Source: Budorcas taxicolor (taxonomy: Eukaryota > Chordata > Mammalia > Artiodactyla > Bovidae). Taken from it: 64,000 nucleotides of DNA. Below, piece after piece: positions 38,301 to 50,300 of this stretch; position 1 is the first letter of the stretch; every line of letters starts with the position of its first letter. The notes under the pieces were generated by a model, which saw nothing but the letters and a program-made list of their open reading frames with translations, searched no databases and had not been told where the DNA came from. The position numbers and the translations under genes are program-made. Where the stretch lies: NCBI RefSeq assembly GCF_023091745.1, contig NC_068926.1, positions 70,182,001-70,246,000 on the forward strand, read 5' to 3'.

Positions 38301-41300
38301 CTTTTCCTGGCTTCCGCACCGCCGCCTCTGTGACCCTTCCAATCTCTCCTGCCGCAGGCCGTGCTCCACGCAGAGCGGCACCTTCTGCAGCAGTCGTGGT
38401 CCACGTGGCGCCAGCAGGCAGCGGCACACCGCCTGGAGCAGCAGCAGCATGCCCTGGCCTGTGCCCACCACCACCTCGGGCGGCTCAGGAGGGTCTTCTG
38501 TGTCTGGAGGGAGGGCGCCCGAGGGCTCAGAGCAGAGTGAGTGGCCACTCGTGCCTCGGAAACCCTTCCCGGCTCGGGGCAGCTTTGACTGTAGTGGCAG
38601 ACTGTTAGCTCTGAGCGTCTGCGGGTAGAGGGTGGGGGGTGGTCGTGTCAGCCTGGATTCAGAAATTCAACTTGAAACAGTCTAAGCAAAGCCAGGGCTG
38701 CAGTGAGAGGCTCCTGGGGCGCTCGTGGATCTCTGGGCTCCGGACCTTGGCTGGTCAACAGGGCCTATGGACCTGAGGTCCTGCCCGTCAGCTCCACCCT
38801 GCTCACTGATTGGGGCCACTTGAAACACCCGTGGCTGGGGCAGGCTGTGGTGGTTTCACCACACCCCGTAGTCAGGGACCAGGGCGGACAACCCCGTGTG
38901 CCCTACAGGCGTCGTCCTGCCCTGGGTTCTCTCTTGATCCGCTTTGTGCTTCAAGGGTCTCTCACCTCTCGAACTCTGGCCACGCTGAACGTCCTCCTTG
39001 GTTACCTGTTCCCACATGAACACAGAGCCCTGTGAATTTGTTCACAGAAATTGGGCTGCATGAGTGCTGTTCTGAGTGGAACGCCCAAATCCTTTGGCAG
39101 CTGTTCCCAAAGGGTCGTGATTCCCCTGCATGTTTAAGACCCCCTGGGCAGGGTCCCAGCTGCAGTGGGGTGCCCCTCAAGAGGGCCTTTGCAGGGTCTG
39201 GGCTGAGCGCCAGCTGTCTCCCTGCAGGAGGATGGGCAGTGTGCGGGCTGCACGATTCCACGTGGCGTGGCTTCTGCGCTGGGCCTGGACCAGGTGGCGG
39301 GAGGTGAGGCCTTGGCGTGCCTGGGGCTGTGGGTGGGTGGAGCCTCGTTGGGGTGAGTCAGGGCGGACACACGGTCTCCTCCATGGTCCCACGGAGACCA
39401 CCTTCCCCTGAGTGTGCGCGGGAGGCCGGGTGGCAGGTGGCGTGAGTGCCCAGCTGGTCTTGTGAGATGACTGGCTCACAGGCCCCCATTGTGTTAGGTG
39501 CCAGGCTGCCCCTCCTGGACACTCTGAGTCTACAGTTCCTGGTCTAATGGTTCACAGACGTCCTCTTCAGGGTGAAAAATGTTCGCACTGACCCACAGGA
39601 GGCGTTTGCCCCATGTCATCCTCACAGCCCTCTAAGAACTGCTTGTTTACAGAGGAGGATGCTGGGCTTGGGGTTAATAACCACTTTACTCAAGCTCCCC
39701 CAAGCTAAGAGTGAAACCGAGGCACGGGTGAGCCCCGCTCAGCCCTGGGCCTGCGGCGGCCGGCTCTCTCCTCTCCGCAGCGCCGGGCCCTGCGCAGTGC
39801 CGAGTGGCAGAAGCTGGCGCGAGCCGACCTGCACCGCCAGCACAGCTTGATGCACAGGGCGCTGCAGACCTGGGGGGTACGCGATGCCGCGGCCGCCAGA
39901 CCTCCTCGGCTGGCAGGGAGGGCGATTCCGGAGGCTTTGTTCCCCTTCCTTTTTTCTCCCGCCCCTCCCGAGGTAGTAATTCCATGAGACTCAGAGCAAG
40001 TGCCCTGGCCAGTGGGTCTTACACCCCTGAGCTAGTTCCCCGTCCTTCCCCGGGGACCTGGGGGCTGGACTCACCAGGTGAGCATAGCTGGTCCTCTCCC
40101 TGTTGCTGGGTGGGCTCCTGGCCTCCCCCCGCCCTCCGTGCTGCCTGCTCTGGGCGGCACAGGCCCTGCACCCCTGCGGCTGCCCCAGGGCAGGACGCGC
40201 TGCGGCCCGGGTCCTCCAGTCTCCTGCTCGCCTGCAGGTGTATCAGAGCCAGGTGCGGAGCGTGCTGCAGGAGGCGGCTGCCAGGGAGAGCCGGCACAAG
40301 AGGCGGCTGCTGCGGTAAGTCCGCGCGTCCCCGGCACAGCCCAGGGACCAGGGAGCAGGCTGCAGACCCCGGCAGGTTGGGAGGACTCCAGCCAGGGTCT
40401 GGCAGTCATGCCCCTGCTGCTGAGAGCGAGGCTTCGGTGTTTCCAACACTGGTGCTGTTCACTGGGGCCTCATGTGTCTTGAACCCGCGCTGTGTGCTGA
40501 GCAGGGCCTCTGGGAGGCACCTGCGCCATCTCCTGCGTGTCTTGTTCATCTGAGCACCTTTCTCTGCCCCGTTCAGACCTGCGGGAGGTGCCCTCCCCCA
40601 CCCCCTGCTCTAGGCCTCTCTCTAGCCTCTGGGAGTGTCTGCACCTCGCGCCCCTCGGCTCCGCTGTTTTCCTCCCCGCCTCGGTCTGTTCAGCACCTGC
40701 TGTTGCAGGCTGCTTCCTCCTTCCTCCCGGCTGCACCTCTCTCACCGCAGATGCAGCACCTCTGTCGCTGTCACCGGGTTGCAGCCCTGTGTTCCCCGTG
40801 GCGCCTCAATGCACAAGGCCGTGGTGCCCGTGGTGCACCCACGGCACTGCTCAGCCGTGTGTGGGGTGTGCAGTCAACGTGAATCGTCCGTGCAACAGAC
40901 ACGCTTGGGTGTGGGGAGACCTCAATTCACGACCGAGCAGAAGAGCCTCGCACTATCCACCCCCAGGTCACCCTGTCCCCACGTGTGCCCACAGGCGTGT
41001 GTTACATCGCTGGAGAGAGAACACTGTGGCCCAAGCGGACGAAACGAAAAAGATGTCCCAGGCGGCAGCTCACTACAGAAGGACTCTGTGCTCCAAGGTG
41101 AGCCCTGGGGGCCAGCTGGTCGCCTGGGGGGCTGGGGCCGTGTTCCTGCGAGGGGGCGGCCTGGAAGTGCCTCCAGAGGCGTGAACAGAGTGAGGAGCGC
41201 AGAGCAAGAGACAGCGCCCCTCTGCACACACGCAGCTGGGCCGGCAGGCGGGCTTGTTTACTCGCTGCTTTCCCTGAATTCTGAACTAACATCCCTAAAA

Positions 41301-44300
41301 CAAAGGCAGGGCGCATAGTGACTGTGAACCAGCTCTCCCTAGAACCAGGGCTTCCCACACACGTGGAACTTTCCCTTGGGACACCACACCTCCGTCTCCT
41401 CGTATCAGCACGGACATACAGCGGGGAGGCCTCCCTGACCCCTGCTGCTCTTCGGCCTTCTGGGATTCATGGCCTCGGGGGCTTTCCGCAGAGCATCCGG
41501 GAATGTGAGGTCATTGGCCACGGTTGGCAGGAATTGGTGTGCCCTGGCTCCACGGGCTGAGGGGTACATGGCTGTGGGAACAAGTCACGTCATGTGACAG
41601 GACGCACGTACCGTGATGGAGGTGGCCCTTGACTCGGGGGCGTTTCAGAAGAAGGCAGTTTGCTGGGAGCCCGGGGCCGGTCCTGGCAGCTCTGGGGCCT
41701 CCATGGACGAGCAGCAGTTCCACGTGGTCAGTGTCCGATCTGCTCTCAGGGAGGTTCAGAGGCCGGCGTGAGTGCCCTGCTCTGGAAGGACGGTCGGGGC
41801 TCGGAAGGGAGGAGGCCTCTGGGGAGTGGAGTTCGTGACTGTGTGGGGAGCAGGCGGCAGGCACCCCCTGTCCTGTTTCTGTGACTTCACGTCTGCCTCA
41901 CGTATGAAAGCGTACGTGACATGAAGCTTCCACTTAACAAATAGGATGAGAGCCCGAGTGAGACTTGACGTCTGCACGGCACTGTGTGAAGTTCAGCTCC
42001 TCTGGGCCCATCGCCTGGGATACAGGGCTTCTTACGAGGGGCCTGGGCATGGTGGCCTGGGTCTATATGGACGGCGGGCACTTCCTGGAGCCCACATGAA
42101 TGCCGTTCACTCCATGGGGAGCGACCCGCAGAGCCGGGGTGGCCCCAGGAAGTGGGGACGTGCCGTGGCCACACTCTTGTGCTTCTGCCCCTCAGGTGCT
42201 GCTTGAGTGGCGAGAGGCAGTGTCTGTGCAGGTGTGTTTCCGAGAGCAGGCGGATGGGGCTGTCAGGGAGGCCCGGCTGGTGCTGCGTAGAGGTAAGTGG
42301 GGCCCGCTAGATGGTGGTGGTTCAGTCATGTCTGACTCTTTGTGACCCCGTGGACCGCAGCACGCCAGGCTTCCCTGTCCTTCACTGCCTCCCAGAGCTT
42401 GCTCAAACTCATGGTCATTGAGTCGTTGAGGCCATCCAACCATCTTATTCTCTGTCATCCCCTTCTCCTGCCTTCAGTCTTTCCCAGCCTTTTCTGATAA
42501 GTTGGCTCTTTTCAACAGATGACCAAAGTATTAAAGCTTTAGTTTCAGCATCAGTCCTTCCAATGAATATTCAGGGTTGATTTCCTTTAGAGTGACTGGT
42601 TTGATCTCTGCATTCCAAGGGACTCTCAAGAGTCTTTTCCAACACCACAGTTCAAAAGCATCAATTCTTCGGTGCTCAGCCTTCCTTATGGTCAAACTCT
42701 TCACATCCATACATGACTCCTGGAAAAACCATAGCTTTGACTAGACGGACCTTTGTTGGCAAAGTGATGTCTCTACTTTTTAACACATGGTCTAGGTGTG
42801 TCGTAGCTTTTCTTCCAAGGAGCAAGCGTCTTTTAATTTCATGGCTGCAGTCACCATCCACAGTGATTTTGGAGCCCAAGAAAATAAAGTCTGTCGCTGT
42901 TTTCCACTGTTTCCCCATCTATTTGCCATGAAGTGATGGTCGTGGATACCATGATCTTTTTTTGAATATTGAGTTTTAAGCCAGTTTTTTCACTCTCTTC
43001 TTTCACCTTCATCAAGAGTCTCTTTAGTTCCTCTTGGTTTTCTGCCAAAAGAGTGGTGTCAAATGCGTATGTGAAGTTATTGATATTTCTCCTGGCAACC
43101 TTGATTCCAGCTTGTGCTTCATCCAGCCTGGCATTTCTCATCATGGACTCTGCATAGAAGTTCAAAAGCAGGTGACTATATACAGCCTTAATGTACTCCT
43201 TTCCCAATTTTGAACCAGTCCACTGTTCCATGTCTGGTTCTGACTGTTGCTTCTTGACCTGCAAACAGGTTTCACAGAAGGCAGGTAAGGTGATCTGGTA
43301 TTCCTATCTCTTTAAGAGTTTTCCACAGTTTGTTGTGATCCACACAATAAAAGGTTTTAGCAGAGTCAGTGAAGCAGAAGTAGGTGTTTTTCTGGAATTC
43401 TCTTGCTTTTCCTATGATCCAGCGGATGTTGGCAATTTGATCTCTTGTTTCTCTGCCTTTTCTAAATCCAGCTTGAACATCTGGAAGTTCTCAGTTCACA
43501 TATTGCTGAAGCCTAGCTTGGAGAATTTTGAGCATTACTTTGCTAGCATGTGAAATGAGTGCAATTGCGCAGTAGTCTGAACATTCTTTGGCATTGTCCT
43601 TCTTTGGGACTGGAATGAAAACTGACCTTTTCCAGTCCTGTGGTCACTGCTGAGTTTTCTAAATTTGCTGGCATATTGAGTGCAGCACTTCAACAGCATC
43701 ATCCTTTAGGATTTGAAATAACTCAGCTGGAATTCTGTCACCTCCACTAGCTTTGTTCATAGTGATGCTTCCTAAGGCCCACTTGACTTCACATTCCAGG
43801 ACGTCTGGTTCTAGATGAGTGATCATACCATCGTGGTTATCCGGGTCATTTTTTTGGTGTAGTTCTTCTGTGTATTCTTGCCACCTTAATATCTTCTGCT
43901 TCTGTTAGGTCCATGCCATTTCTGTCCTTTATCGAGCCCATCTTTGCATGAAATGTTCCCTTGGTATCTCTAATTTTCTTGGCGAGATCTCTAGTCTTTC
44001 CCATTCTGTTGTTTTCCTCTATTTCTTTGCCTTGATCCCTGAGGAAGGCTTTCTTATCGCTCCTTGCTGTTCTTTGGAACTCTGCATTCAGATGCGTATA
44101 TCTTTCCTTTTCTCCTTTGCCTTCTGCTTCTCTTCTTTTCTCAGCTATTTGTGAGGCCTCCTTGGACAGCCATTTTGCCTTCTGCATTCCTTTTTCTTGG
44201 GGACGGCCTTGATCCCTGTCTCCTGTACGGTGTCACGAACCTCTGTCCCTAGTTCTTCAGGCACTCTGTCTGTCAGATCTGCTCCCTTGAATCTATTTCT

Positions 44301-47300
44301 CACTTCCACTGCATAATCGTAAGGGGTTTGATTTAGGTCACACCTGAATGGTTTAGTGCTTTTTACTACTTTTTTTCAGTTTAAGTCTGAATTTGGCAAT
44401 AAGGAGTTCATGATCTGAGCCACAGTCAGCTCCTGGTCTGTTCTTGCTGACTGTATGGAGCTTCTCCATCTTTGACTGCAAAGAATATAATCAGTCTGAT
44501 TTCGGTGTTGACCATCTGGTGAGGCCCACGTGGAGCCGTCTCTTACGTTGTTGGAAGCGGGTGTTTGTTGTGACAGTACGTTCTCTTGGCGAAAGTGTGG
44601 AAGCTGAAGAGAGGCCTGTGAGGATTAAGCTCAAGGTGCTGGCAGGGCCGTGCTCCCTCCGAAGGCTTTGCGGTGGCGGGCAGGGGGGTCCTCTCCCCTG
44701 CCTCAGCTGGCTTCTGGCGGCTCCCGGCCACCCTTGCTGCACCGCAGGCTGTAGACATGAGGTCACTCCGGCCTTATCATTCCTCACGTCATCACACGTG
44801 TCTGTGTACCTGTGTCTTTTCTTAGGAGACCAGTCGTCACTGGGTTAAGGGCGCACCCCACTCCAGACATCGGTTGCTCCACACACCGTTAGCTCAGGTT
44901 CTGGGGTGGATGTGGCCGTGGGAGGCGTAAACTGTGCGTTCCAGTGCATCTTCACACCCTCGTCCTGTCCTATTGCCATTAACGAAAGCCCAGGCTTGAG
45001 ATCTACAGAGAGGTAAAGACCTGGAGCTGGAGTGGGGTCTTGGAGGCAGTTTGATGGGGACGTTCTGCCCGTGACAGCTGCTTGTCAGGTCGGGCCCACC
45101 CTGTCAGGGTCCTGCTTCCTTGTCTGCTTGGGGAGCAGGGACTGTCCAGCTGGCCCCAGGCAGTCCCATGACCTGCCGTTCCAGTGGCCTGGGGGGACCA
45201 CTGCTGGAGAGAGATGTGAAACAGGGGCCCTTGGGTCTGCAGGGGGCATGTCTGACACTCTGAGGAGACAGCTGCTGGTTAGAACGAATGAGAAATGGTT
45301 TAAATCGGACCATAGAGAAAGTGGATTAAGTTGTTAAATTGGCTTAATAGCATTGCTCCCAAACAAAAGCTAATCCACTCAGGTTTGGTTCTGACTGGTT
45401 CTTGTGTCAATGAACACAGATCTGTGCTCTCCTGGACGGAATCTCAGGGTCCAGCATGCTCCTCTGTGACCTCAGACTGCTCCTCACCCTAGAAACCAAG
45501 GCTAAATGTTTCTAGTCATTCCCAGGAAAGATACAACGTGCTCAGCCCGCCCCCGCTCTCTGCTGGGCTGGAGCTCTGGCACCGGTGCTGCACGGCACCG
45601 TGAGAGTCAGGCGGCCGCGGGGGGATGGTGACCGGCACAGCTGAAGCTGCTTCCCCCGCGGGCTGCCGGCAGCATCTTTCCTCAGACGGGTGGCACGTGG
45701 CTGGCCCTCGGCTTGTGTCCATTGGGGCTGGTGCAGGTTGCTGGGGGCTGTTGACGACGTGCGGTGTCACAGCCCGTGCGCAGACCGTACCTGTGGGGCT
45801 GTTTCTTGGCATAAGTGAGCCTCTGAGTCTCGGGCACACCTTGGTGGTCCCCGGCTCGGCTGGGACTGCGGGAGGACGCAGCAGGGCCGAGGGGTCGTGG
45901 GGACTCGTGCTTGTCAGTGCCTGCGTGACTCGGGCAGGGCCTCCTCTCAGCCTCGGTGTGCCGGCTGAGGGTGGGAACAGTAGGACCTGCCCTGGAGGTG
46001 GTCCCGGGGGTCCAGTGAGGCTCACACATCCGTGTGTAAAGCAGGACCCGGGGAACAGCAGCGCTTAGTGCGACAGCTCCAGGCTGAAGAAAAGGAAAAA
46101 GTCCAAAAGGGAAAGCATCACCAGAGCAGAGTGCTTGCTCCCTCGAGCGTCATGACAGACACGCAGGGTGCGGCCCCGACCCCCCTGCTTGCGGAGCCCG
46201 GCCGTCAGAGGACGCGCTCAGCAGGGCTGGGTTTCTCCCTTGCCTGGCTCGGGCTGCCTGGGCCGCTGAGCCTCGGTTGCCTCCCATTGCCTCAAGCCCA
46301 GCGGCTGCTCGCAGGCGGCTCTGCGGGGTCTTGGCGCGCCTGCGGCTGCTGTGCACAGGCTTATGGCTCGGGGGTGGGGTGGGGGGCCCGGCGATCAACA
46401 GACCTGGCTCCTGTCAGGGTGGGCGCAGCCTCTGAAGGTGGCTGGAGCTGTCGTCAGAGGACACGCCCACATGCCCAGGTTCTCCACCCTCTAAATTTCA
46501 CTGTTGCTTACTGGTCCGTGAGGGCTTCCCAGGGGGCTAGTGGTAAAGAGCCTGCCAGAGCTGGAGACAAGAGGCACAGGTTTGGTCCCTGGGTTGGGAA
46601 GAACTCCTGGAGGAGGGCTTGGAAACCCACTCCAGTCTTCTTGCCTGAGAATCCCATGGACAGAGGAGCCTGGCGGGCCACAGTCCATGGGGTCGCAGAG
46701 TCAGACATGACTGAACGACTTAGCACGCACAGCCCTAGTGGTCCACGTGCGTCCTCCACAAGAGCTGACTGACTCTGACCTGTCTCAGGCCGTCTCAGGA
46801 CCTGGTTTCGGTGCTGGCGGGACCGAAGCCGGAGGGCTGCCCAGCAGAGGCTGCAGATGGAGCGGGCAGTGCGGCATTACTGCCGGAAGCTGCTGCAGGA
46901 GGCCCTGGCCCGGTGGAAGGTGCACCATCAGGGCTGCGTCAGGAAGAGGGTGAGGCGAGGGGCAGCTTCACAAGCTCCCCAACGCGGCTGGGCTGTCTGG
47001 GCCAGGAGACCGCGTTCCGGCAAGGAAAGGTCTTTCCTGAAGCACTCCAAAGCAGCCAGTGTGGATGATGGTGGCTGGGGTCCTGTGGGTGCAAAGCTGC
47101 CTTTCTGGTTGGTGAGTGAAGGCTGGGGAAGCAGCCTCGGGAGCCTGTCCCCCAGGTGGACAGTGGCTCGGCAGAGAACCCGTTCAATCTGAACCACGCC
47201 TGTCAGCGCTGGGCGAGCTGCGGAGCCATCTGGACACCCCGTCTGTGCAGGAGGCCCTTGGCTTCATCCAGGACGACTCCTGCTGGTGGGAGGAGGTGCC

Positions 47301-50300
47301 AGTGGGCCTGAAGTCCACGCTGCCCTCGGGGGCTCTGGGTGTGGGCACCTGCCAGCCCCAAGCACACGGCCCACAGCCCACTGCGTGCTCTCTCCGCAGC
47401 TGCAGCAGAGGCAGGCCGCCCGACTCCTGGCCCAGATGCTCAGCCGGGCTTGCTTCCACCAGTGGAGACGACAGGTGGGCATCCTGGAGAAGCCCCCTCC
47501 CAGTCCTGCTCCCTCACGGGCCCGCTCCAGTTCATGTTGGTTTCACCCTGTTCCCGGGGCTCCCCCAGCCCCGCCAGCCACTGCCCAGCACTGCCAGCTT
47601 CCTTCCCTGGGAACCTGTCGAAGGCCAAGTCCCTTCCTGCAGTGTCCTGTTGAAAAGATGTCAGGGTAACGTGTAGAAATTGATAGGAAACGCACTTTAG
47701 GTCTTCACTGAGGCTTTGCTGAGACACCAGGCAGACTGCGTCGTGTGTCCCGCCCGCTGGCCCTTCAGGGGTCCGGTCCGTTTCCTCCCTAGAGTCCGGA
47801 GTCCTGCCCCCTGCTCCTGACCCCAGAGCTCCTGGCCATTCTTTCCCAGGCAGCTTCCTCGATGCCCAGCCTCAGGGCAGGCAGGGCCGGACCCAGCTGG
47901 AGAGGGATCTGAGGGTAACGGGCTGCGTGAGGGGGTCTCCCTGAAGGGGACACTGCCTTTCTGGCCCGTAGCTGCTGGACAGGAGGCACGAGCGGCAGCA
48001 CACGGCGCGGGCCCTGTGGTTCTGGGCCTTCTCCCTGCAGGCGAAGGTAACGGGCTCCCCGTCCCAGCAGAGGCCACAGCCGGTGGGAGGGGGCCTCAGC
48101 AGGAGGCTGGGCCTCACCTCTCCTCTCCCTGGAGGCCTGGGCCGCCTGGCGGGGCCTTGTGCAGGAGACGAGGAGGAAGAAGGCGCGGGAGGAGCAGGCG
48201 GCGCAGGCCTACCACCTGCAGCTCCTCAGGGAGGGTGTTGAGCGCCTCCTGCGTTTTGCAGCTGGCACGAAGGCCTTCCGGCAGCAGCTGCACGCCCAGC
48301 AGCAGGTGCAGGTGGGCCTGGGCTGTCCCCACCGCCCCATCCCCAGCCCCGTGGGGCACGGGCGGGCACAGCACCGCCTGACTGGAGGCTAGTTGCAGGC
48401 GGCCCACAGTCTCCACCGCGCAGTGCGTCGCTGTGCCACGCTCTGGAAACAGAAGGCGCTGGGCCAGGGCAGGGAGCCGCAGTCCCCCGTGTCCACTGAG
48501 CCCAGCAGAAGAGTGACGTTTGAGCGTCCGCTTCCTAGCCACGTTGCTGCCGGGGCTGGCGATGCTCCCCTGGAGACTAAGAGGCCACCAGCTCCTCGTG
48601 GGCTTTGGGGAGCCTTGGACAGCCTGGCATCAGCCCCTGGGGACCCCCAGCTCCTGGAGCTGTGAGTAGCCCGACCCTCACCTCCTTCTGCTCGCCTCCT
48701 CCCGGGGCAGAGCTTGGACAGTATGGGAAGGACACTGGGCTCCGGGGTCACGGCCGAGCCACTGGGAACCCCCCGTGCAGCAGAATCCTGCCCCCGCTTC
48801 TGTGGGGCCCTAACCGGGGCTCAGCCGCTATTCCTCCCAGACGGGCCCCGGGCAGCCCCTCCTCACCAGACCTGGTGGTCTCCCCACTCCTCCTGTCACA
48901 GCCGGGAGACGGGTGCCCTCTGGGACACGCCGGCCCCACACGCTGCGTTGCTGCAGCCTGTGCCTGGCTCCTGGGAGACAGTGAGTGGGGCACCCGCGGG
49001 CAGCAGGCTCCTGGAGTTGCTCGTCCAGGAAGGCAGCTGGGGCGAGGGCCTTGCTCACCCGGCCTCCAGTCTCCCCGAGGGGTTTCAGGGGTCGGGCTGG
49101 ATGACTGCACCCACAAAGTCCCAGGCCCTGGGCAGCCTGGAGAGACAGCCTGTCTCTTCCCAGCAATGCTGCCCGTTGGGCACGGAAGCAGCCGCGACGC
49201 CCAAGCTTCCTGGCAGAGGCCTTGCAGAGCCGGGCGCCCCTGGGGTGCGGCCCCCTCAGCAGGCAGGGGTAGGTGCTGCAGTCCTGGGGCCTTGGGGCCT
49301 GGCCCCCCTCCTTCCCGCTCCTCTGGGGCGCGGCCTGACTGGCTCCTCCCGCTCCCCCACTCAGGTCCCAGGCCCTGTGGGAGTGCGGCCTACACCAGGT
49401 CTGGCCAGTGGGCCCCACCCGGTCAGCGCTGGACCCAAGCAGCCCCCTGCCACGCGCCTCTGGCCTGAAGCCACCACCCACGGCGCACCCCAGCCCAGAG
49501 CTGCTGCCCCCGTCCTCCTTTGCACCACGTGGGGCCCAAGTACCCGTTTGGGTAAGACCCCCGGGGCCTGTTCTGGCCTGGCCTTTGCTGCTGCTTTCTC
49601 GCACACTTGGTGCCGTAGCCAAAGCTGTGCTCACTGCCTCGGGAGACGCACCCAGTGTAGGGGCCACTGTCCTGGGGACACGGCAGGGAGCAGCCCCCGA
49701 GGCCCCTGCTCGTGACACTTACACGGAGGTGGAGACCAAAGGACACCCCACACGCACAGAGGCAGAAGCTGCGGACCAGGGAGGGACATGCAGGCCCCAG
49801 GGAGAAGCTGGACGTTAGGTGCGCAAGAGGCTGTGGACGCGGGTCCCGCAGAAGGTGCTGTGGCTGGGACGCGGCGCGTGGACGCCGTGCGAGGCAGGGC
49901 AGGCAGGGCTTGCGCTGATGGGTTTGGTGAGAGGGAGGGAAGGAGTCCAGGATGGTGCCTGGGTTTCCAGCCTGAACCGCCAGGGGAATAATGAGTTCTT
50001 TTACTGCGAGAGGGAAGACATGGCTGGGGACCCAGGTGATGCGTGAGTCCTGAACCTGTCAGGTCTGAGATAAAGCAACAGATGGAGCCTGGCCTCCAGG
50101 AACAAGGTCAGGGCAGATCAAAGTTGACAGTTCGCAGCACAGGTTGGAGGTAACCCCCTGAGAACCGAAGGGGTGACAGGGAGGAGGGGTTGCGACTCTG
50201 GGGCCTGTGACGTGAGAGTCAAGGAGTCGGGACGGGGACGTGCGGAGGCGCGTGTGCCCTGGGCTGGCCCCGCCGGAAGGGCTGCGACCTGAGCGGGTGG

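Noticed and set aside
37892..38608. 238-codon + frame
   Set aside because: A different frame across SFI1 exons 11 and 12; no family resemblance.
39804..40553. 249-codon + frame
   Set aside because: Overlaps SFI1 exons 14 and 15 in another frame and runs through introns.
48714..49715. 333-codon open frame on + strand
   Set aside because: It crosses the intron after SFI1 exon 22 and runs out of frame with exons 23 and 24, whose phase and motifs fit SFI1. Its start is not an ATG. GC-rich composition explains the lack of stops.
48828..49718. 296-codon open frame on - strand
   Set aside because: Antisense shadow of SFI1 exons and introns; no domain, splice or promoter evidence.
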